From Immersiella caudata (Eukaryota > Ascomycota > Sordariomycetes > Sordariales > Lasiosphaeriaceae), in the NCBI GenBank assembly GCA_030512335.1, contig JAULSU010000001.1:2666001-2730000 (forward strand): a DNA stretch of 64,000 nucleotides, written 5' to 3'. How positions within the stretch are numbered: the first letter of the stretch is position 1; each line of letters opens with the position of its first letter. The position numbers and the translations under genes were made by a program. The notes beneath the pieces are model-generated. The model was not told where the DNA came from, ran no database searches, and worked only from the letters and a program-made list of their open reading frames with translations. Shown one piece after another: positions 34,998 through 47,126 of this stretch.

Positions 34998-35764
34998 CTA
35001 CTTCGCATACGGGTCAACACCAGCCTCCCTCATAAACGCAGGGACGTCCCCGTTCGTAACTCTCCTAACAAAATCCATATCCGGACCAAACAACATGACG
35101 TGAAAGTGCTCGACCGCCTTGACCGACTTGAGGTACCGCCAATTTTTGAACCAAATAACCTGTTCACAACCTGTCAGCCATTCCAAACTCAACAAACTCA
35201 ACATCGTGAGTGAAACCAATCACCCACCCTCTCCTCCTCCACCTCACCAAACACCCTCTTCACATAACTGTCCACCATCGCCCTTGCCTCATCAGTTAAG
35301 TCTCCCGTCCTCTCATCCTCGTCCAGCTCAAACTTAGTCCACACCACCAAGTGGACAATCCGCTCATCAATCCCATACGGCCAATCATTCCACAAGACTT
35401 TCAGGTCCCCTTCATCCTCAAACGGGCGCTTCCCCCTGGGAACCACCGGATCGCTCCAATGCAACCTCTGGCTCAAGATGAAGCTCAGCACGCTGCCGTA
35501 ATCCTGCTTGAGCTGCCATGTGAAGGCATGGTACAGCCGCAGTTCGGACGGGGAGCGCTGGAAGAGGTCGATTCGGTTGGTGAGAACCTTTTGGCGGGCC
35601 TCAGGCCAGGTGTCACGGGTAAAGTGCGAGTCTGGGCTAGAGATGATGCCGATGTCTTTGGGGGTGAGGTTGAGGAGGAAGGGAGGGCATTGGGCCGTGC
35701 GTTCGGAGGGGGGAATGTTTACTTGCCAGTAGGGGAGGGAGGGGGAAGGGGATATGCTGCCCAT
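34998..35764 (-). CDS. GIG1-like protein (N-acetylglucosamine-induced, DUF3605)
   Basis: Predicted 232-residue cytosolic protein from exons 35764-35228 and 35159-34998. The intron uses donor GTGGGT, branch GGCTGAC and acceptor AACAG, joined in phase 0. An AG directly after the branch point is skipped, being too close to it. The family signatures are all present: 'CPPFLLNLTPKDIGI', 'RIDLFQRSPSELRLYH', 'WNDWPYGIDERIVHLVVWTK' and, after the splice, 'VIWFKNWRYLKSVKAVEHFH'. Proteins of this family include Candida GIG1, induced by N-acetylglucosamine; the biochemical activity is not established. The gene lies tail to tail with the FolB-type gene, with only about 190 nt between the two stop codons. 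Confidence 0.82.
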
Positions 35765-38742
35765 GGTGTGACTTGAGTGCTTGGGTCTAGGTGGGTAGGG
35801 GTGGGAAAGGGGATGGAAAGTGAAAGTCGATGTTTGTTTGTGTGGGTGTGATGTGAGATCGTCGCCGTGTCCAGCAGCGAGCTGTTTTTAGCCCGTGGTG
35901 TGCGGGCTGCTCGTTGGGGGTGAGCGGAGCGATCGCTGGATGGCGGTCGGGATGAAGCTTGGAGGGTGAAGATGAGAATGCGGAGCCTATGGGGTTTGGA
36001 GGGAAGCGGGGCGGCGAGGCGCGCTATGCGGAAACAATCACTGAGACGAGCTCCGTTCTCACCGACTGTTCCAGCGCCATCGAGCTGGAACCCGGCCGCT
36101 CATCGGCATCTGGCCCGGCCGCTCGGGGCTAGCTGAGTTCGGTCGCCAGCCAATCCGGGTTGCTGGCCATCCAAGCATTTGCCGCTGCGATGGTGGGTGA
36201 AGCTCCCGCAGCTCGGCGTCAATGCATTGCGTCCAATGTTACGTTGACCAGCTGATAAGCTTATCCTCGAAAGAGAGGTTCGAGCCGTCGCGTTTCAGCC
36301 CTGCTGGGAAAGCTAATGGCAACCTGGAATCTACGCCGTGTAGCAGTTGAGACGTCATTCGAAGAAGAGTAGGATGAGGCGGTTTTACCCTGGTTGTAAA
36401 AGGAACGAGGGGAATGTTTTGAATCTCGAGAAGCAGGCCGTTTTGAAAATGCAAGAAGGCAAGTCTTCCTCCGCGCGGAGGGCAACTCATCGGTCGATCA
36501 GGTCCATGGTGTTTTAGTGGTCTGAACGGGCCGGGAGCCCGCAGCAGGACACGCTCAGCCTCTTAGCTCAGATCCTTCTTTCCGACGACATCGTCAAAGA
36601 CCAAGCGGGCTGCGCGATAGACGGCTGACGTGCATCGGGCTGCCGTCATCCTGATCGCCAAGACGCCCTTTCCAGGCGATGTTTGCCGTGAATGTCATCA
36701 TGCCGCGTCGAGTACATCACAAACATCAATCAGCATTAGGAAACAGGGGGCGGCCGAAGGCGTCTGTATTGCCAGCTGAAGGTTTTCAGCCGTAGAAGTC
36801 GTGATATTGGTTCGACTGAAAAGGGGGCGCGAGGAGGTGCCTTCTGGCATGTACCGATCTAAGTATATCATGGCTTCGTGAAGCGGAAGCACCAAGGTCA
36901 AGCTGAGGTGGTGGGGCAGCGGGGCCTCACCGGAAGAAGGGCTGGCAAGCAGAAAGGTTGGCGCGGTGGGGCCTCTTGTTTGCTCGAAAGTGGCTGAGAT
37001 ATTTTTTATCACAAAATGTCGCCTTCCAACTCTCAGAAAATACGACACTCCGTACCCGCTTAAGTGCCCTGGTTGTGGTATCGTCTTTGGTCGCACCTCA
37101 ATCAGGTTGTCATCACTGCCGCTTCCCGACACCCGATGCTGCTCGCTCCATCCAGGGTGTGCAGTGGACCTCACCCATGCGGCTCACCATCACGACAATC
37201 CGGCCATGACCGTGCTCATTTGGCAAGGGTTTATTGGAACATCAACTCCCGAGAGAGGCTGTTCAAATTTCCCGCTCGCGGCCTGTGGATCTTGGTATAT
37301 CAAGGCGAAATCAGGGTGGAACATCTGGGTTTGGCTCCCGTTGGGCTGGGCGCCAAACTCAGGCCATGCCCAACAAGCGCCTCGCCTCGGAAAGCCGAGT
37401 CTGCATCGAAGACTGAACATCCCCGTGGAAGAACACCTCGAAAACCAAGCCGAATGCCTCCCGGTGTTACTCTGCCGGCTCGCTGCGCAGATAGGTACCC
37501 TCCTCGTAGAGCAAAGCTGACAAGTGCCCCAGGTAAGCACTTATGGGCAGCCACCAGCCTCGAGGTGTATGCCCCATCAAGACAGAGGCATTGTACGGGG
37601 CGGGCCACACGTCTTGGTAAGAGTCACCTCTTTGGATGGCGAGGGCTCAGTACTCGAGGGCAAAGAACTGGTAAATGAATATTTTAACGCGGCTTCATGT
37701 CGGTACAATCGCCTTGGGGCGGGCCGGGCATGGCAACGGCGAGCCAAGGCGAAGCACAAAGCGACAACGGTCGATCGTAAACTCTCAGAACCCGTAAAGT
37801 TATCGTTATCGTCGGGTTCCCCCGCCGTCAGGCTTGTCAAGCGAGCTGGAGCCGCTTGCGCGGTCAAAAAACTGAGTTCATCCCAATCTTCACACAAACC
37901 GTATCGATGCATAAGTTCTGGGATCATGAATGTGAGTTTCCGGAAAGTCGTGCATCGTGGCAGCGAAGAGGATAGGGCGTCATTCGTTGCGGTTATCTCC
38001 ATCGCTGGAACCGGGCGCAGTCAACTGGCGGCCAGTGTCCACCCCCTGGTCGTCACTGACGCCACTTCAGAGCTGCAGTGCAGCGATACCCTGGTCATCG
38101 GAGCGACGGCGTTGGTACCTGAGGTGCTAACAATTTTCTCCACCGCCTTGAGCTTGTTCAATCGTCGGAGCGGACGATAAAAGCAATCAAGCCCCCAGGG
38201 AGGTGTCCGCAGTGCTGGCCGTACCTTATTCTGACCATTGCTCACTTCCCCATCTTCCTGTCGTCACCTGCTTAGACTCTCGAGGCAGTTTCGTGTCGTT
38301 GCCGTTCCCAGCGCATCGGGACCAGAAAGTGTAAGCTACCTAAGCCCCTTCCAGCTTCGATGATGGAAGCTTCCCCTCCAAAAACAAACAACCCCTCACT
38401 GAGATGCCTTGAGCGTCAACGGCCTCACTGGGCAGCTCCGCCATGTGATTGCCCGCTACACACCACATTCTTGGTCCCACCAGAGCGGTCAATACCTGCT
38501 GTTCAGTCGGCCTGCCGTTTGGGCGGACCCAACTTGAATCCAGGAATTTTCCATTCCAATTACGTCAATCGGCTAATCCCCTTTTTCGTGAAAACAGCAA
38601 CGCTCCCTCGCCGACCTCGAGCTTCCCCGCCATCGTCATCGAAATCTCCTGAACAACCGCCCTCGCCTCTCTTTTTCTTCCAGTTACCTGGAACACCGCA
38701 CAGTTCACCCCAAGGAACAGCATTCGATCACTCACACCTAAA
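35765..38742. other. Divergent intergenic region (GIG1-like / UGP1)
   Basis: A 3 kb interval without a supported gene, holding the promoters of two divergent genes. The open frames present (up to about 218 codons at 37524-38180) lack domains, codon regularity and splice-consistent extensions. A short direct repeat CCCGGCCGCTC occurs twice between about 36090 and 36126. The last 300 bases before 38743 are C/T-rich, as expected for the 5' leader of a highly expressed gene such as UGP1. Confidence 0.5.
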
Positions 38743-40982
38743 ATGGCGGCGTCAGCGATCAAGAGCGCCTTGCCTCAGCACCTCAAGCCTGGCGGCGATG
38801 ATGGAGAGTTCGCTAAGAGACACCATGGCAAAACAAGATCTCACATGGTGAGTTGTGACTATCTTTCCATTACCCGACTTCAGTTTCCTTCCCAAGTTCG
38901 GGTTTCCAGGCGGATTGAACGGCCAAAGCGTGGTCATCGACACCTCTGATAACCAAGAGGCTGGCCTCGATAACCAGCAAATCTTGGCCGGTCACGCAGC
39001 GGCATGCCATCCCATATACGAGTGATCCGCCACAAGGGTCATGGGAATTGCAAGCTCATCGGGCAGACCGAAGACTGGTTTCGGATTCTGTTGGGAGGCT
39101 ATGACAGGCCAGCTTCCATCCTAGGCAGCTCGTCGAAAGATGCAGCAAGTTAAAAGCCCAGCTCTGCTTCGCGAAGCTTCAGCCCTTTGCTTGCGGCATC
39201 CCTCGAGGACGCCAGGACTGAGTGCGGCGCTTTGGCTTCTCAATGCCTAGACAGAATATCGCAACCGACATTGAATCGCAGTCATGGTTCATTTGCGGCA
39301 CCACCCACCGGCTCCAGCTTCCGCATCTTTGCAAGCTACGGTGTGCATCTACTACCAGCTATGCCTGCGGTCAACTTGAAAGTTGCCTAGCTAACCCTTT
39401 GTGCATAGGCGTTCGAGAACACTTCGACAAACATCGCAGCGGCTCAGATGCGCAATGAGCTCACAAAGCTTGCAGAGACTGTGAAGGAGGGCAAGCAAAA
39501 ACAGGTACGCAGCACCATCACAACAAACGGCGTTGGATTCGCTGACCATTGCTAGTTGTTCGAGACGGAGATGGACAACTTCTTTTCACTCTTCCGCCGG
39601 TATCTCAATGACAAGGCCAAGGGCAACGAAGTGTATGACCCCTTTTACACGTTTCACATGACTGACACCGAACTGACGCCCCGCTTTGCAGCACCTGGGA
39701 CCGCATCGCGCCCCCTGCTGAGGGGCAGGTCGTCGACTACGAGAGCTTGGCGAACACCGAGTCGGTTGGCTTCCTGAACAAGCTGGCTGTGCTGAAGCTG
39801 AACGGTGGCCTCGGAACATCTATGGGTTGCGTCGGCCCCAAGTCCGTCATCGAGGTCCGTGATGGCATGTCTTTCTTGGACATGTCGGTCCGCCAGGTTG
39901 AGCACCTGAACCGCACGTACGGATCAAACGTCCCGATCATCTTGATGAACTCGTTCAACACCGACGAGGATACCGCTGCCATCATCAAGAAGTACGAGGG
40001 CCACAATGTCGACGTCCTCACATTCAACCAGTCTCGATACCCGCGTATCTTCAAGGATTCGCTGCTTCCGGTCCCCAAGTCTTACGACTCGCAGCTCCAG
40101 GATTGGTACCCACCCGGACACGGTGACGTGTTCGAGTCGCTTTATAACTCTGGAATTCTCGAGAAGCTCATCCAGCGCGGCATCGAGATCATTTTCCTCT
40201 CCAATGCCGACAACCTTGGCGCCGTTGTTGACCTCCGCATCCTGCAACACATGGTGGAGAGCGATGCTGAGTACATCATGGAGCTTACCAACAAGACGAA
40301 GGCCGATGTGAAGGGTGGAACCATCATCGACTACGATGGCAGTGTTCGTTTGCTCGAAATCGCACAAGTTCCAAAGGAGCATGTCAACGAGTTCAAGTCG
40401 ATCAAGAAGTTCAAGTACTTCAACACAAACAACATCTGGATGAATTGCAAAGCAATCAAGCGTGTTGTGGAGAACGACGAGCTTGAGATGGAGATTATCC
40501 CCAATGGCAAGACCATCCCCGGTGACAAGAAGGGCGAGTCGGATATCAGCATTCTCCAGCTCGAGACGGCTGTCGGTGCGGCCATCAAGCACTTCAAGAA
40601 TGCGCACGGAGTCAACGTCCCCCGCCGCCGTTTCCTTCCTGTCAAGACTTGCTCCGACCTCATGCTGGTCAAGTCGGATCTCTACACGGTTAAGCACGGC
40701 CAGTTGCAAATGAGCAATGCGCGGTTCGGCGACGCACCACTCATCAAGCTCGGCAACGACTTTAAGAAGGTGTCGGACTTCCAGAAGCGAATTCCTTCTA
40801 TTCCCAAGATCATTGAGCTCGACCACCTGACCATCACCGGTGCTGTCAACCTCGGTCGCGGTGTTACTCTCAAGGGCACTGTTATCATCGTTGCGACAGA
40901 GGGACAGACCATCGACATTCCTCCCGGATCCATCCTTGAGAATGTGGTTGTGCAGGGCAGCTTGCGTCTCCTGGAGCATTAA
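38743..40982 (+). CDS. ugp1: UTP-glucose-1-phosphate uridylyltransferase
   Basis: Makes UDP-glucose from UTP and glucose-1-phosphate for glucan, glycogen, trehalose and glycoprotein synthesis; cytosolic. Exons are 38743-38847, 39409-39504, 39556-39632 and 39692-40982, giving 522 residues, the usual fungal length. The N-terminus reads 'FAKRHHGKTRSHM' then 'AFENTSTNIAAAQMRN', matching the conserved fungal start, so the 561-nt first intron is real even though it is long for this genome. The nucleotide-binding loop 'LNGGLGTSMGCVGPKS', the sugar-site 'LSNADNLGAVVD', and 'KTCSDLMLVKSDLY' are present, and the C-terminus forms the left-handed beta-helix (GAVNLGRGVTLKGTV). The start has a strong context (CCTAAAATGGCG). 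The third donor must be GTATGA at 39633, not the GTGTAT two bases earlier, to keep frame into 'TWDRIAPPAEG'. Confidence 0.95.
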
Positions 40983-41598
40983 AGCGTTGCGTGTTTTGCC
41001 CCACGTTCCCCCCCTGGACCGCTTGCTTCAAGGGACATTTATGTGCAAGGCATGTTTCTTCTTGCTTTCCTCGATAGTAGTTTTGTTTAGGGTTATGTGT
41101 GCCTCAACGCTACAGCGAGTGGAGGATGCCATGACGGGCTTCTTTTAGCGGCAGGGAAAAAAGGTAAAGGCTATTAATGTTGGTTGAGCCTTGGATTTGC
41201 AAGCAGGCTTAGGTTGGAACAGGGCGTACGTTGACGCAGGCGGAGCAACACTACGGAAGCTTAGAGTCAATCTTCTACAATGAAGTTCGGAATTAAAAGG
41301 CTAGATATGTGATTCCTGTGCGAAATTATATTTAGTTCTCTCTCCAGTGTTACAGGTTCAGCACGTTGTTCGGAGAATGAACACGGCAGCCACCCGGCAA
41401 CGACATTGAAGTTCTGCCATTCAGCTCATTGCCGTTGTAAACTTGAGTCGTCATCGGGCACAAATTCCACTGATGGTGTGGTCCGTCTCGGCTTTATTAT
41501 CGTGCTGCCTTACAAGCTCCCGCTTAAAGATCCACGACATCCACGCCAAGCGAACCGTAAATGGAGTTCCAACACCCCCAATTCTCATCAAATAACAA
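40983..41598. other. 3' region of UGP1 before the tRNA gene
   Basis: No supported gene. The first part should be the UGP1 3' UTR. The short open frames show no motif. The tRNA-Val gene begins directly after this interval. Confidence 0.6.
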
Positions 41599-41672
41599 GG
41601 TCGGATGGTGTAGTTGGTTATCACGTATGCTTCACACGCATAAGGTCCCCGGTTCGAGCCCGGGTTCGATCA
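41599..41672 (+). tRNA. tRNA-Val (anticodon CAC)
   Basis: The cloverleaf can be folded by hand. A seven-pair acceptor stem (GGTCGGA with TTCGATC, two G-T pairs) carries discriminator A. The anticodon stem TATGC/GCATA holds the loop TTCACAC, giving anticodon CAC, which reads GTG valine codons. The T arm is CCCGG-TTCGAGC-CCGGG. The D arm contains TAGTTGGTTA. There is no intron and the CCA end is not encoded, as expected in a eukaryote. A TTTT stretch at 41713-41716 is the nearest possible polymerase III terminator. Confidence 0.95.
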
Positions 41673-41944
41673 TGATGCTTGTTTGGTGTTGAGTCGGCAG
41701 GTTCAATTCCAATTTTGCTTTCATATGAACAAGTATGCTCTTTTTGGTTTGTGCTTCATCTCTCTTCGAACGTTTATATTTTGCATCAATATCCAGTATT
41801 GCAATGGTATCGCTTGCTTTAGAAAACCTGATGTGTGCGTCCTCCCATGCCTCGGGTGGTATCCTTCAAATAACGATGCAGGTACTTAAACAGTGCTTGC
41901 CATTATATGCAAACGCCAATCCGCTGTATTCAACCCCAAATGCG

Positions 41945-44254
41945 TCAAGCCGTCTCTTCGGTATCTTGATACCCACCACCAAACATATGTTCCGCTGACC
42001 AGCTCAAATAGTCAGGAAGGTCGTGGTGTAGGTTGTAACCCATTGACACCACGTATTCGTTCCCCTGTGCGTCAACATTCACCACCAAGCCCAACATGGG
42101 GCTCTGCGGAAGGCTGACTTGGCTCTCAGTGCTGATGCGGTTTCCCTTTAATGGGGCTGGGACCTGTGGCGGAGGTGAATACTGCAACCAGTTTCCTACG
42201 CCCTCCTGGCCGGCACCAATCCCCGTAGTAGAAATCATGTAGTTTTCTGCTGGGAACGGTGGCGGCGGGGGCTCCGCACGCCAGGCTAAGCTTGAGCCTC
42301 GGAATGGCAGGGAAGCATTGTCTGCTTCGGTGACTACCACGCTCGGCGCTACCGGGATTGGCGCTTCGACAGCTTTGGACGTTGGAGGGTTGCTGGCGGC
42401 TTCTGCTTCAAGGCGATACAGGCGTAGCGCTTCCGCGGCTGGGACAAGGCCGCCAGGGCTTTCAAAGCCGAACTCGGCAAACCACGTGGCCGTCTCGTCT
42501 CGTTCGTCAACTTCAGTGTCTGAAGGGCGTGAGTAGTCTGTCACTTCGGTGAAGAAGTCCCCAGCGCCCCCGATGATAGCCATCTGAAAAGCAGTCCAGT
42601 CGAGAGTATCGTCGACGGCAGCGGCTAGTTGACCGATGGTGCGATCAGGTTTGGCGATGCGGATGGGCCCGTGCCGGAAAGTTGGGGCTGTAAGAGTAAA
42701 GGGGGTAGATTGCAGATAAATGTAGTCGTTGGTATAGAGGCGGCTGGTGGGGTTGGTGCCTTTTCTTCGAGATGTAGGGGAGAGGAAGGCGTTCTCAGCG
42801 CCACTCGCGATGATTTCAGGGATGGTTGGGAGAGGCATATGCTTGTGTGGGTGGCGGCGGTGCGTTGGTTTTGTTGGTGGTGGTGTGATTTTCGTGGGGG
42901 CCAACTGTTGGTCATCCGCTACGATGACGAGCGGAAATGTACCTTCCTCATCCAAGTATACAGGAACGACGTCCACCGGGCTTTCTTGGTGTTCTTCGTC
43001 GACTGGCGGCTCATGGTGGTGTTTTGGCCCCTGACACCGCGCCGGCGAGCGAGATCTTGTCATTGCCTCAACCGATTTCCTGGCGTCGTCTCCTTCGTAT
43101 GATGCCTTCGGCGTCGACGATTCACAAATAGACTGGGCGTCGGGCCGTTTCTGGTTCTCGTCGGCGTCGGTCAATCCTTGATCGGTTTCCTTCGCAAGCT
43201 TCGCTTGGGTGGCTCTTCTCATCCTTATCTCGTTTAATACACTCTCTGGCAAAACCTCATCGGCTTCGATCTTGTTGAATATCCGAATGCTGAATAAATC
43301 CTTTGCGCTCTCGGTCAATGTCCATCTTGGGGCCGGCGTTGCAGAAGCGACTCGTGGCCTCCGGCCGCCTGGCTTTTTACCCTGCTTCTTCTTTGTCTGG
43401 GAGACCGAGGCAAACGCGGCCGGTGTTGCTATTCGTGGTATTTTCAAGGCTGGTGTTGTTTGTGCCTTTGTCGACCTCGTGGATGACCGGTTGCTTCTTT
43501 GTGAAGACAGCGGCAACGGCTTTGCCAACACGGGTCCACCGGCCATTGTTGGTCCCCTGGGCGTTCTCGGGGTCCCGAGTCTTGTCCCCGGAATTGAGTG
43601 ACGTAGTCTGAACGCTTCGTCGGTATCCCGGATGAGTTGCTGGATATCATCCGTATAGGCTCTCGATCTCGACCGACCGGTCCTCCCCGGAGACAAAGCC
43701 TCGCCGGCCCATAGTTTGTCCTTCGTCAGGAAATAGGCATCTGCGATATCCACGGGATTTATAGGGGAATCGTCGTCATTGCGGGGCTGGGATCTGGGAG
43801 AAGAAGGCGGCGAATACGGCAGAGATAGACCAGAACTTGAGGGGCCCAAGCTGCGGCTCCGAATGCGCTGCGGAAACTCGCACTGCCTGGGTGTAAGGAG
43901 CGGGCTCCGCTGCGGGCTCCTCTGAGGTGTCCTGCTCGAGCTCCTCGGAAAGATCTTTTCTGTCGGCGGATCCGGTGAGGCTCTGGGGCTGGAGAAGTTT
44001 TTGTCGTCGACGCTGTGGATGGAGCTGGTCCACGACTTCGGCGTGTCGGGTAGCGGCGGCAGCACCATGATTCGGTGGATATCCTCAGACCTCCGGATTT
44101 CGATGGTAGGGATTGGTCCCTTCCTGTTTCCCCTTGGCCAAGTCTTCGCGCCATCTTGAGCACCGTCAGCAGACTGTAAGCCGTCGACTTCACTCTGTTC
44201 AGGTTTCTTCTGAGAGATGAGCCTCCGGATGCTGAAGCTCGGTCTGGACAACAT
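41945..44254 (-). CDS. Unrecognised, mostly disordered ascomycete protein
   Basis: A single uninterrupted frame of 769 residues starting at ATG 44254. I do not recognise the family and assign no function. The N-terminal half is Ser/Pro/Arg-rich with repeated SRSLGPSSSGLSLPYSPPSSP-like low complexity. More ordered-looking islands are 'PRWTLTESAKDLFSIRIFNK' followed by 'ADEVLPESVLNEIRMRRA' (mid-protein), 'LDWTAFQMAIIGGAGDFFTE', 'TATWFAEFGFESPGGLVPAA', and a C-terminal 'VDAQGNEYVVSMGYN' ending in a 'LPDYLSWSAEHMFGGG' stretch. No transmembrane segment or signal peptide is evident. The even codon use over 2.3 kb, the islands and the absence of stops support a real gene, perhaps a scaffold or regulator. 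The stop lies 273 nt from the tRNA-Val gene. Confidence 0.75.
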   Translation of the reverse strand: MLSRPSFSIRRLISQKKPEQSEVDGLQSADGAQDGAKTWPRGNRKGPIPTIEIRRSEDIHRIMVLPPLPDTPKSWTSSIHSVDDKNFSSPRASPDPPTEKIFPRSSSRTPQRSPQRSPLLTPRQCEFPQRIRSRSLGPSSSGLSLPYSPPSSPRSQPRNDDDSPINPVDIADAYFLTKDKLWAGEALSPGRTGRSRSRAYTDDIQQLIRDTDEAFRLRHSIPGTRLGTPRTPRGPTMAGGPVLAKPLPLSSQRSNRSSTRSTKAQTTPALKIPRIATPAAFASVSQTKKKQGKKPGGRRPRVASATPAPRWTLTESAKDLFSIRIFNKIEADEVLPESVLNEIRMRRATQAKLAKETDQGLTDADENQKRPDAQSICESSTPKASYEGDDARKSVEAMTRSRSPARCQGPKHHHEPPVDEEHQESPVDVVPVYLDEEGTFPLVIVADDQQLAPTKITPPPTKPTHRRHPHKHMPLPTIPEIIASGAENAFLSPTSRRKGTNPTSRLYTNDYIYLQSTPFTLTAPTFRHGPIRIAKPDRTIGQLAAAVDDTLDWTAFQMAIIGGAGDFFTEVTDYSRPSDTEVDERDETATWFAEFGFESPGGLVPAAEALRLYRLEAEAASNPPTSKAVEAPIPVAPSVVVTEADNASLPFRGSSLAWRAEPPPPPFPAENYMISTTGIGAGQEGVGNWLQYSPPPQVPAPLKGNRISTESQVSLPQSPMLGLVVNVDAQGNEYVVSMGYNLHHDLPDYLSWSAEHMFGGGYQDTEETA

Positions 44255-47126
44255 GATTGCCGTCTCAGTTTGAAGCAGGCCCGGGTCTCGGTGTGATGGG
44301 CTACACCATCAACCAAGCTGGGGCTGGGGCGAGACATCACTGGAAGAAAACATCAAGGCTGGCCCAAGGGGGCGAGAGCAGGTATTAACCCGTAGTGCAC
44401 ATACCGGCGGCGGAAGCGGAATGCAACACCGCTCTCTGGAAGTACTCTCCTGCAGAGAACACCCCACTCCCTCCTCGGCGACTTCGCCCATCTCGACCCG
44501 TTCAGAGCGAGCGAGACTCTCAGGCGGGTGGGTAAGAAAACGCCTGGCCCCAAGTATAGGCGAGAGGGTCGTTTTTCGCCGAGTGTGGCGTGGACCACCC
44601 ACCCTGCATAAATGTGCAGCTGCTCAGCGCAGTCGAATGGTGGTCGAGTTGGGGGATCTTGGGGGGCGAGGAGCGGCGCGGTACTGGTCGTACACTTGAC
44701 CGAGAACCTCGGGAGCAGAGGGGGGGATTTGCGCCTATTTTGCCGCAATTGCGGCGGCTATTGGTCATTGTGCTATTTTGTGCGTCGCTTTCTGCTGCGA
44801 GGCGCCCACGAACGATCCCGACCTGTGGTGCGCCTCGGACCCCAATACACCCAAGTCAAGTGCTGACGGCCCGGCCGGCCATCACCACCCAACCGAGCAA
44901 ACTGTCATCTACAAACCATTGTGAGGTGATCGTTGGGTAACTGGAGCTCGAGAACCCCGCGTTCGGGGGCCATTGTTTGTCGACAACTGAGGAGCGATGC
45001 AGCCAACACCACAGCGCTCTTTAGCGCCAGGCAGGCGCCATCCCAATTGGCCGCCTCGCCGCCTGGTCTTGAATCATGATACGGATCACGGAAGCATCCG
45101 ACAAACCGTAGCGGGTGATCAAGGCTGGGGAGCAGGAGCGGGATGTACATTTGACCATCGTGATCCATCGGGCTTCAGCAACGCGACGACCCGTGAAGAT
45201 GAATGCCTGGTACGAGTAGATCCAAAGATGGCAAGAAGAGGTGGCACGGATAGCGGCGCATCGTGTAAAACATGGCCTTCGTCTGATGAGGCTACTCGGG
45301 CGGGATGATGCAGAATGACGGGCAGGAAGGCCGTGAAGCCGATGGTCAATGCGGGGGATGTTAGACGCTCCATACACTTGATGTGGCAGCTCTAACAGCT
45401 CAACTGCGGCCGTCCAATCAGCCCAACAGGCCGCCTATCGCATCACCAGCGAGAACTCCCACACCATGTTCTTTTGACCGCAACAGTAATGTTTCAGCTG
45501 AGTAATGACTCATGAACTACAGCATCTCAAAAATTGCTCCCTTTTCAGCTTCACTCAATTGACGCACGCTCCAGGAGTAGATCGATGCCTCATTGTGCTT
45601 GTGCGACAGCAGCAGGCGCCCGCCATCCCAACCAGCCACGCCTAAATTACAACCGGACCTGAATGTTTCCCTGGATCGATATTGTTTACCCTCCATTGGC
45701 ACCATGACTGCCGCCAACCCGCAGACTCGGCATATAGCAGGCGCCCCAGCCAACCACAGGGGTCTATTTCTAGCATGATTGCTCCGCCGCTCGACACAAC
45801 GGCCTCAATATCTGGCACGTCACGTGCTGCGGGACCACGATGTGACCTCATCGCCCAGCGTGGGCGACAGAATTAATGGTTTTGTTGGTGTCTTCAGAAC
45901 CGCCTCGTCCAGCGAGGGGGGGGGGGAGGGACGGTTTTCTCTTGGCTGAAATAGTGATTGATACTGAATTTGTTGTATCTACATTCTTTGAGTTATTACC
46001 TTTTGTATTTACCATTTACCATTTACCATTTTTTCAAGGTACCTTGGTCCATCTTGCTCATCCTTCTCTCGATTTCGGAATTCATCTTTTGTTGGTTTCC
46101 TTTCGAACCGTTGGAAATTCCTTTCACATCACACCTCCTCACTCTCGCCTGGTCTTGTGGGAGTAGGCACTATTAGGAGTTCCTCGGTGACAATCCTGTC
46201 GAATTTACGCCTCTTTTTGCTCAGGTGAGATGGTACCTGCGGTGGTATCGGACCTCAGCTTGTGACGGAACTTGACCATCGCATCAAGAGGGCAGTAGCG
46301 GACTAGAGGCATCCTGTTGAATGTATGATGGGAGGCCTTGGTCATGGGTGACATGTGTTGAAAACCCGAGTTGACATTCCCAAAAGACACCCACGCGTCT
46401 AGCCAACTTCTACTCTTCAGCCTTGGATGGCCAGTCCTCAAATGGGTGGCAAGGTCGCTTACTATGGCGACCAAAAGTATTTAGGCGTCAAGATACCGAC
46501 CGGTGGATTCTCCATCGGGATCATGCCACTTGTTTTTTACTCATATATGTCCTGAGCAAGCAATACAGCGTATGTGGGCTGAGTGTGTGAGTGTCTTTCG
46601 AATGTACACTACGTTGGCCAAGGTCGTGAGGGTGCAGGGCACGCAACGCCTAGCCATTGCACGGTGTGCAAGGTATGTGCTTGCGTTGCGCGTTGAAAAC
46701 CATCGCTTACTCGTTTGGCTCGGAGGGACTGGCGTTGAAGCTGCCGCAGCCACAGTGCTCCATCTCAGCGCGAGGTGGGCTACATCAAGCCCGACCCATA
46801 TTGGCCTCCAGTCCGAGGGTGTGATTGTTCAAACGAGAAGGCAGGAGATCGAGCGGTAAAGTCAATTCAAAGGTCAGGGCTTAGCTCATACCCCTGTCAA
46901 GGTACCCGTCTGCAGCGGCAAGTGGGTCCTTGAATCAGCGCCCCTCCAACAAGCTTCCCCAAAAAGGGAACGTGGGGTATTCGAGAACCCCTCGTACCCC
47001 TCGTCCTCACCGAAACTTCCCAACGTCGGCTTCAACACGTTGTTTTCCAAACAAAGTAGCTAGCCTCTACCTTTTCTGTGTATTGCAGGAGCGAGCGAGC
47101 GTTTCTAATCAGGGAATCACCGCAAG
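44255..47126. other. Divergent intergenic region (disordered protein / SEC53)
   Basis: About 2.9 kb without a supported gene. The small open frames on both strands overlap and show no motifs. Simple-sequence elements are a G11 run at 45916-45926 and an ATTTACC triplicate at 46007-46031. The final 200 bases should contain the SEC53 promoter and leader. Confidence 0.5.
46007..46031. repeat. (ATTTACC)3 short tandem repeat
   Basis: Three perfect heptamers followed by ATTT and a T run lie in an A/T-rich pocket of the intergenic region upstream of SEC53. No function is evident. Confidence 0.8.

Noticed and set aside
36085..36130. CCCGGCCGCTC direct repeat as an operator-like site
   Set aside because: There are only two copies in GC-rich sequence with no symmetry or link to a promoter element, so it is not distinguishable from chance.
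37524..38180. 218-codon + strand open frame in the UGP1 upstream region
   Set aside because: It has no motif, an opposing open frame covers the same bases, and it lies in a divergent promoter interval.
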